The notes under the pieces were generated by a model. It did no database searches, had not been told where the DNA came from, and worked only from the letters and a program-made list of their open reading frames with translations. Shown here one piece after another: positions 14,631-18,201 of a stretch of 18,201 nt of DNA. Position numbers and translations under genes: made by a program. Within the stretch, counting starts at the first letter, position 1, and the number at the start of each line of letters is the position of its first letter. This DNA comes from JBPCNH01 sp051001455 (GTDB lineage: Bacteria; Actinomycetota; CADDZG01; WHSQ01), in NCBI GenBank assembly GCA_051001455.1, contig JBPCNH010000001.1, positions 1 to 18,201 of the forward strand. The letters are read 5' to 3'.

Positions 14631-15821
14631 CCTGATCGCCTGGAACTTGAGCCTGGTCTCCTCGAGCTCTGCCTCCGGCCGGGAGTCCGCCACCAGGCCG
14701 CCGCCGGCGAAGAGCCGGCCGCGGGTGCCGTGGAACTCCGCACAGCGAAGCGCTATCCCCCACTCACCGTTGCCCGCCGCATCCACCCAACCGACCGGTC
14801 CGGCGTAGCGATCCCTGCTCATGCCCTCGAGATCGCGGATCAACTCCATGGCTTTCTCCGGCGGCGCGCCGCAGACCGCCGCGGTCGGATGGAGTCGTCC
14901 GGCGAGCTCGAGCGACGAGATCGGCTCCTTGAGCGTCCCGTTCACGCGCGTGGCGAGATGCTGAAGGTTCGCGAGGCGCAGCAGGAAGGGCTCCGGGTCG
15001 ATGTGCAGCCGGTCGCACAACGGAGCCAGCGTCTCATTCACAGAGACCACCGCGGGAGCATGCTCGGCACGGTCCTTCACCGATGCCAGCAGCTCGGCTC
15101 CGATACGTTCGTCTTCCGCCCCTTCGCCGCGCGGGGCGGTCCCTGCCAGAACCAGTGAGGAGATCAGCGAACCGGCGCGCCCGATCAGTAACTCGGGTGT
15201 GGCTCCGACGAGGCCGTCGCAGGCGAAGGTGTAGCACTCGGGGAACCTCCGAGCCAAGCGGGTCAGCAACACGGTTAGATCGAAGGCTTCCTTCGACCAC
15301 ACGTGGATATCGCGCGCCAGAACCACCTTCTCGAGATCATTCTGTTTCAGCGCCTTTACGGCCCGCGCGACCGCGTCCAGCCACTCGATCTCGGAGATGG
15401 TCGAGCCGGCGTAACGGATCTTGAAATCATGGGCGTCGGGTTTCGGAAAGCGCCGTAGATCAGGCAGGTCGCGGTCTCCGACCACGGTCACCCACGCGCG
15501 GCCGCCACGGGAGCCGACCAGGACCTCGGGGATCGTCAGGACCGAGCCGGCGACACCGATATCGAAGTTGAAGCTCCCGAACGCGATCGGAGCGCGCCCC
15601 GAGAGAACCACCTCGTCGTCTACGTCGAGGGCGGCGAAGGCGTCGGTCGCAGCCGACCAGGCGGCGTCGAACCGTCCCCGCCCGGAGGGAACCGCGATGG
15701 TTGCCGCTCGTCCCCAGCCGGCGGTCCCCTCGCCACCGCGCGCCCACAGGAAACCCCCTGTCTCCGGCAACAACGCTGGTAGATCGACCGGGTGGTCGAG
15801 ATACTCGGAGCGAACCCTCAC
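14604..15821 (-). CDS. menF: isochorismate synthase
   Basis: Chorismate-utilising enzyme (405 aa) converting chorismate to isochorismate, the first committed menaquinone step. Visible blocks are EKVVLARD at 164-171 (the conserved lysine that activates water), GATPELLIGR at 206-215, LAGTAPRG at 225-232, ELLASVKDRAEH at 243-254, LQHLATRVNGTL at 286-297, LHPTAAVCGAP at 310-320, RDRYAGPVGW at 336-345 and LFAGGGLV then LEETRLKF near the C terminus (Mg2+ ligands). The GTG at 15821 is chosen since it overlaps the menG stop (GTGA) and removes about 112 upstream codons that are a shadow of menG. A salicylate or siderophore role is possible from motifs alone, but the menaquinone context argues against it. 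Confidence 0.93.
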   Translation of the reverse strand: MRVRSEYLDHPVDLPALLPETGGFLWARGGEGTAGWGRAATIAVPSGRGRFDAAWSAATDAFAALDVDDEVVLSGRAPIAFGSFNFDIGVAGSVLTIPEVLVGSRGGRAWVTVVGDRDLPDLRRFPKPDAHDFKIRYAGSTISEIEWLDAVARAVKALKQNDLEKVVLARDIHVWSKEAFDLTVLLTRLARRFPECYTFACDGLVGATPELLIGRAGSLISSLVLAGTAPRGEGAEDERIGAELLASVKDRAEHAPAVVSVNETLAPLCDRLHIDPEPFLLRLANLQHLATRVNGTLKEPISSLELAGRLHPTAAVCGAPPEKAMELIRDLEGMSRDRYAGPVGWVDAAGNGEWGIALRCAEFHGTRGRLFAGGGLVADSRPEAELEETRLKFQAIRSALGSEAV

Positions 15822-16516
15822 CGCTTCTGTCCGGTGAGCAACTGTGCCGCGCCGAGCGCCAGCGGCTCCGAGCCGACGCCGGTGAAGCCTGCGGCGACCA
15901 TGACGTCGAGCAACGTGTGCGTCGGAGGAAGGTATGCGGTCGACTCCGGCAGGTACCGGTAGGCATCGCGGTCCGACAACAACCCGCCGACGACCGGCAC
16001 GATCTTGTGGAAGTAGACGTGGTGCCCGGTGCGCAGAACCTTCGAGCGAGGCTCGGATACCTCCAGGACCGCGACACGTCCCCCCGGCTTCAGCACGCGC
16101 CCGAACTCGCCGAACAGCTTGGCTATGTCCACCACGTTGCGCAAAGCGAAGCCGCATGTGACACCGTCCACGGACGCGTCGGCGAGAGGAAGCTGCAATC
16201 CGTCGGCTTGCACCAGCGGAGCCGACGTGCGCGCGCTGGCGAGCATCCCGAAGGAGTAGTCGAAGCCGACTGCCGCGCTACCTGCGCGTTGCACCTCCCT
16301 GCAGAAATCACCCGTACCGCACGCGACGTCCGCGATCAGATCGCTCGGCTTCGGTCGCAACGACCTCACCGCCTTCTTGCGCCAAGCTAGGTCCATCCCG
16401 AACGTCATCACCCGGTTGACGAGGTCGTAGCGAGGGGCGATCGCATCGAACATGTCGCGTACCGCGCCGGCCTTCTCCTCGGGTCCCGGAAGCGCCTTCT
16501 TCTTACGGCTCGTCAT
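15818..16516 (-). CDS. menG: demethylmenaquinone methyltransferase
   Basis: SAM-dependent C-methyltransferase of the UbiE/MenG family (232 aa), performing the last menaquinone step. Signature segments are FDAIAPRYDLVNRVMTFGMD at 23-42, the SAM loop ADVACGTGDF at 62-71, FALRNVVD at 123-130 and the conserved YRYLPESTAYLP in the C-terminal third. The N-terminal ten residues are basic. The ATG overlaps the stop of the upstream MerR gene (ATGA), and its own stop overlaps menF, so MerR, menG and menF are likely read as one message. No ubiquinone genes are seen, so MenG fits better than UbiE. Confidence 0.95.
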   Translation of the reverse strand: MTSRKKKALPGPEEKAGAVRDMFDAIAPRYDLVNRVMTFGMDLAWRKKAVRSLRPKPSDLIADVACGTGDFCREVQRAGSAAVGFDYSFGMLASARTSAPLVQADGLQLPLADASVDGVTCGFALRNVVDIAKLFGEFGRVLKPGGRVAVLEVSEPRSKVLRTGHHVYFHKIVPVVGGLLSDRDAYRYLPESTAYLPPTHTLLDVMVAAGFTGVGSEPLALGAAQLLTGQKR

Positions 16517-17280
16517 CGCGCACCCATGGAGCCCGCTTCACGCGCAACGGCCTCGATCTCGCTCTCGACGCCTTCACTCTCGATCCGCGCCTGTGCCTCC
16601 GCGAGGAGGATTCGGCGGAAGTGATTCGACACCAGCGAGGTCGTCGCGGGGAGCATCTTGCGGAATGCCCCCACCAGCCGTTCGGCGGCTTCTTCATCCG
16701 AACTGCCGGCGGCACGGATCGGGTCTCTCACGTAGTTGAGGAACATGTCGACGGCGCGCCGGGCGACCTCGCGCATCGCGGAATCGTGCTCCCGCGCCAG
16801 CGCCAGCAGCTCGCTGAGCGGGAGCCCCGCTTCCAGCAACTGCAGTCCCGCCCCGACCACGTTGACGTCGGCCGTCGAGTACCTGCGCTCCCCGTCCACC
16901 TCGGTGGGGACCAACAATCCCTCCCGCTCGATCGCCTCGAGCAGCGCCCCGGTCACGCCGGTCTCCTGCGCGAGCTCACCGAGCGTAAGGAACCGGTCGG
17001 CGCGCGGCTCCTCTCCGGGCAACGTCTCGGCCACGGCGGCGACGAGGGCCTGGTCGGGAGCGTCGAGGTCCCCGGCAAGGAATCGGGCAATCGAACGGAG
17101 CGTGAATCCCTTGTCCTTCAGCACCTTGATGCGCTCGAGGCGGGCCAGGTGGTCGTCCGAGTACCAGGCGACGCGCCCGTCCCGCTCCGGCTGCGGGAGC
17201 AATCCCTGCGACTGATAGAAGCGGACGGTATCCACGCTCACGCCGCAGCGCCCCGCCAGCTCATCGACCCGATACCTCAT
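16513..17280 (-). CDS. MerR family transcriptional regulator with two MerR-like segments
   Basis: A 255-residue regulator. The N-terminal MerR winged helix is clear: RYRVDELAGRCGVSVDTVRF at 2-21, YQSQGLLPQPERDGRVAWYS to residue 41, and the second wing helices to about 68. A second, degenerate copy follows at about 97-163: FLTLGELAQETGVTGALLEA, then EGLLVPTEVDGERRYSTADV and a GLPLSELLALA helix. The rest (165-255) is helical and acidic. There is one cysteine (C12), so neither a metal-thiolate site nor a SoxR cluster is evident and the ligand is unknown. ATG 17280 is preferred over TTG 17286. It overlaps menG by four bases, so it may regulate or merely ride with the menG-menF unit. The 45-base gap to the PHP gene holds ACCACTCTAATGGT, a weak inverted repeat. 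Confidence 0.9.
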   Translation of the reverse strand: MRYRVDELAGRCGVSVDTVRFYQSQGLLPQPERDGRVAWYSDDHLARLERIKVLKDKGFTLRSIARFLAGDLDAPDQALVAAVAETLPGEEPRADRFLTLGELAQETGVTGALLEAIEREGLLVPTEVDGERRYSTADVNVVGAGLQLLEAGLPLSELLALAREHDSAMREVARRAVDMFLNYVRDPIRAAGSSDEEAAERLVGAFRKMLPATTSLVSNHFRRILLAEAQARIESEGVESEIEAVAREAGSMGAR

Positions 17281-17325
17281 GAGCAACCACTCTAATGGTG
17301 ATCGGTCGAAACGCTTCCTTCGGGG

Positions 17326-18201
17326 CTAGGTCGGACGGGTGGCCAGAGACCTGCTGGTATCCACCCACGCGAGGAAGTCCTCGAGCGGGAGAAAGTTGAC
17401 TATCTGTTGCTTCGGGATGCCCGCGAGGGCGGCCGCAGCGAGGGAGAGGTCGACGTTGTAGAACTCGCCCGTTGAGTGGGCATCGGTGCCTATCGACAGC
17501 ATCACCCCGGTATCGCGGGCGCACGCGAGCAGCTCGAGGCTCAGATCCTGCCGGTTGGGCTGGGCGTTGATCTCGAAGGCCTTGCCGCGTTTACGTCCCT
17601 CTTCCATGACGGCGCGCCAGTCGGCCCTCACACCGTGGCGCACGCCGAACATCCGGCCCGCGGGATGACCGACGATCTGCACGTCGGGATTGCGCACGGC
17701 ACCCATGGCGCGGTCGGTCTGGTCCTCCTTGCGGCGCAGCTTCGAGTGGAAGGAACCGACCACAACGTCTAGAGCGCTCAGCGCATCCGGTTCCATGTCA
17801 CCAGCACCGGTGGTATCGAAGTTGAGCTCTATCGACTTCAAAACGATCAGGCCCGCATCGAGCTCGTCGAGCTGGCGATTCACATCCTCGATCTCTGCAC
17901 CTTGAGCAGCGAGAGTCTCTTCATCGATGCCACCCGCGATCTTCAATCCTTTGGAGTGATCGGTGATAGCGATGTACTCGTAGCCGAGCGCCGCCGCTCC
18001 CCCAGCCATCTCGGAGATGGAGACGGTGCCGTCGGAGTATGTCGAGTGCATCTGCAGGTCGGCGCGCAGATCGTCCTTCCACGACGGGTCTTCGGCCAGG
18101 ACTTGGCGGGCGTAGGAGTAGGTGATGAACCCGCCGAGCAGCTCGTCTTCCTCTTCACTGAGGTCGGGGGGGTCTTCCAGCCAGCCGTGGATGACGCGAG
18201 C
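17326..18201 (-). CDS. PHP-domain phosphoesterase, 5' end cut by window edge
   Basis: The last 291 residues of a PHP-fold protein; the frame is open to base 18201. PHP metal-site motifs are in order: DLQMHSTYSDG, IAITDHSKGL, LKSIELNFD, VGSFHSKL, IVGHPAGRMFG, FEINAQPNRQDL and SIGTDAHSTG. The first motif has Gln where the family usually has His (DLHxH). The domain resembles the C-terminal PHP of bacterial family X DNA polymerases, but the preceding visible residues do not look like a polymerase palm. The edge residues ARVI could end a helix-hairpin-helix motif, as in stand-alone actinobacterial PHP proteins with an HhH N terminus; this is inference. It is a probable phosphatase or nuclease. It lies 45 bases upstream of merR on the same strand. 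Confidence 0.85.
   Translation of the reverse strand, partial: ARVIHGWLEDPPDLSEEEDELLGGFITYSYARQVLAEDPSWKDDLRADLQMHSTYSDGTVSISEMAGGAAALGYEYIAITDHSKGLKIAGGIDEETLAAQGAEIEDVNRQLDELDAGLIVLKSIELNFDTTGAGDMEPDALSALDVVVGSFHSKLRRKEDQTDRAMGAVRNPDVQIVGHPAGRMFGVRHGVRADWRAVMEEGRKRGKAFEINAQPNRQDLSLELLACARDTGVMLSIGTDAHSTGEFYNVDLSLAAAALAGIPKQQIVNFLPLEDFLAWVDTSRSLATRPT

Noticed and set aside
15822..16157. 112-codon upstream extension of menF
   Set aside because: It overlaps menG out of frame and is Arg-rich; the GTGA overlap at 15818-15821 gives a normal MenF N terminus.
17326..18201. Calling the PHP protein DNA polymerase X
   Set aside because: Only the PHP part resembles PolX; the visible upstream residues lack the polymerase-to-PHP linker expected, and the rest is outside the window.
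1..18201. CRISPR, insertion sequence, prophage or defence island
   Set aside because: No regular repeats, transposase, integrase or defence-gene motifs were seen; composition is even across the window.

Overview
The window is high-GC bacterial DNA with tightly packed operons, GTG starts and tRNA genes that do not encode CCA. It most likely comes from an actinomycetote. The best evidence is a bioB followed directly by a BsaP-type zinc-ribbon gene, a pairing known from mycobacteria and corynebacteria. MMPL transporter, MerR and PHP proteins of actinobacterial style fit this, as does a classical (not futalosine) menaquinone pathway. I cannot assign a genus.

Layout. Bases 2-460 hold a cupin gene cut by the left edge. 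Bases 622-2349 hold, on the minus strand, tRNA-Val(GAC), a YcaQ/AlkZ-like winged-helix protein and tRNA-Cys(GCA), with a possible 43-residue one-helix membrane protein on the plus strand at 753-884. Bases 2452-6737 are a complete bioA-bioF-bioD-bioB-bsaP operon for the last four steps of biotin synthesis, closed by a small hairpin with a T-run. Bases 6840-9053 encode an MMPL (RND-type) exporter with its own strong ribosome binding site. Bases 9092-16516 are a menaquinone locus in three parts: menE on the minus strand, menB-menA-menC-menD on the plus strand, and menG(ubiE)-menF on the minus strand. Bases 16513-18201 carry a MerR regulator with two MerR-like DNA-binding segments and a PHP-domain phosphoesterase cut by the right edge.

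How the genes work together. BioA, BioF, BioD and BioB take pimeloyl thioester to biotin; BsaP is expected to support BioB. The genes that make the pimeloyl chain (bioC/bioH type) are not here. MenF, MenD, MenC, MenE, MenB, MenA and MenG cover chorismate to menaquinone except for MenH and a DHNA-CoA thioesterase, which are absent from the window. Genes within each operon overlap by a few bases, mostly through a GTGA stop/start overlap.

I see no CRISPR array, phage, transposon or defence system. The window is core metabolism. The points most worth a second look are a biotin synthase lacking one of the standard cluster-ligand cysteines next to bsaP, a tRNA-Val with C at the normally invariant U33, a perfect 17-bp palindrome over the bioA/bioF junction, U-less hairpins at convergent gene ends, and a possible unannotated small membrane protein.
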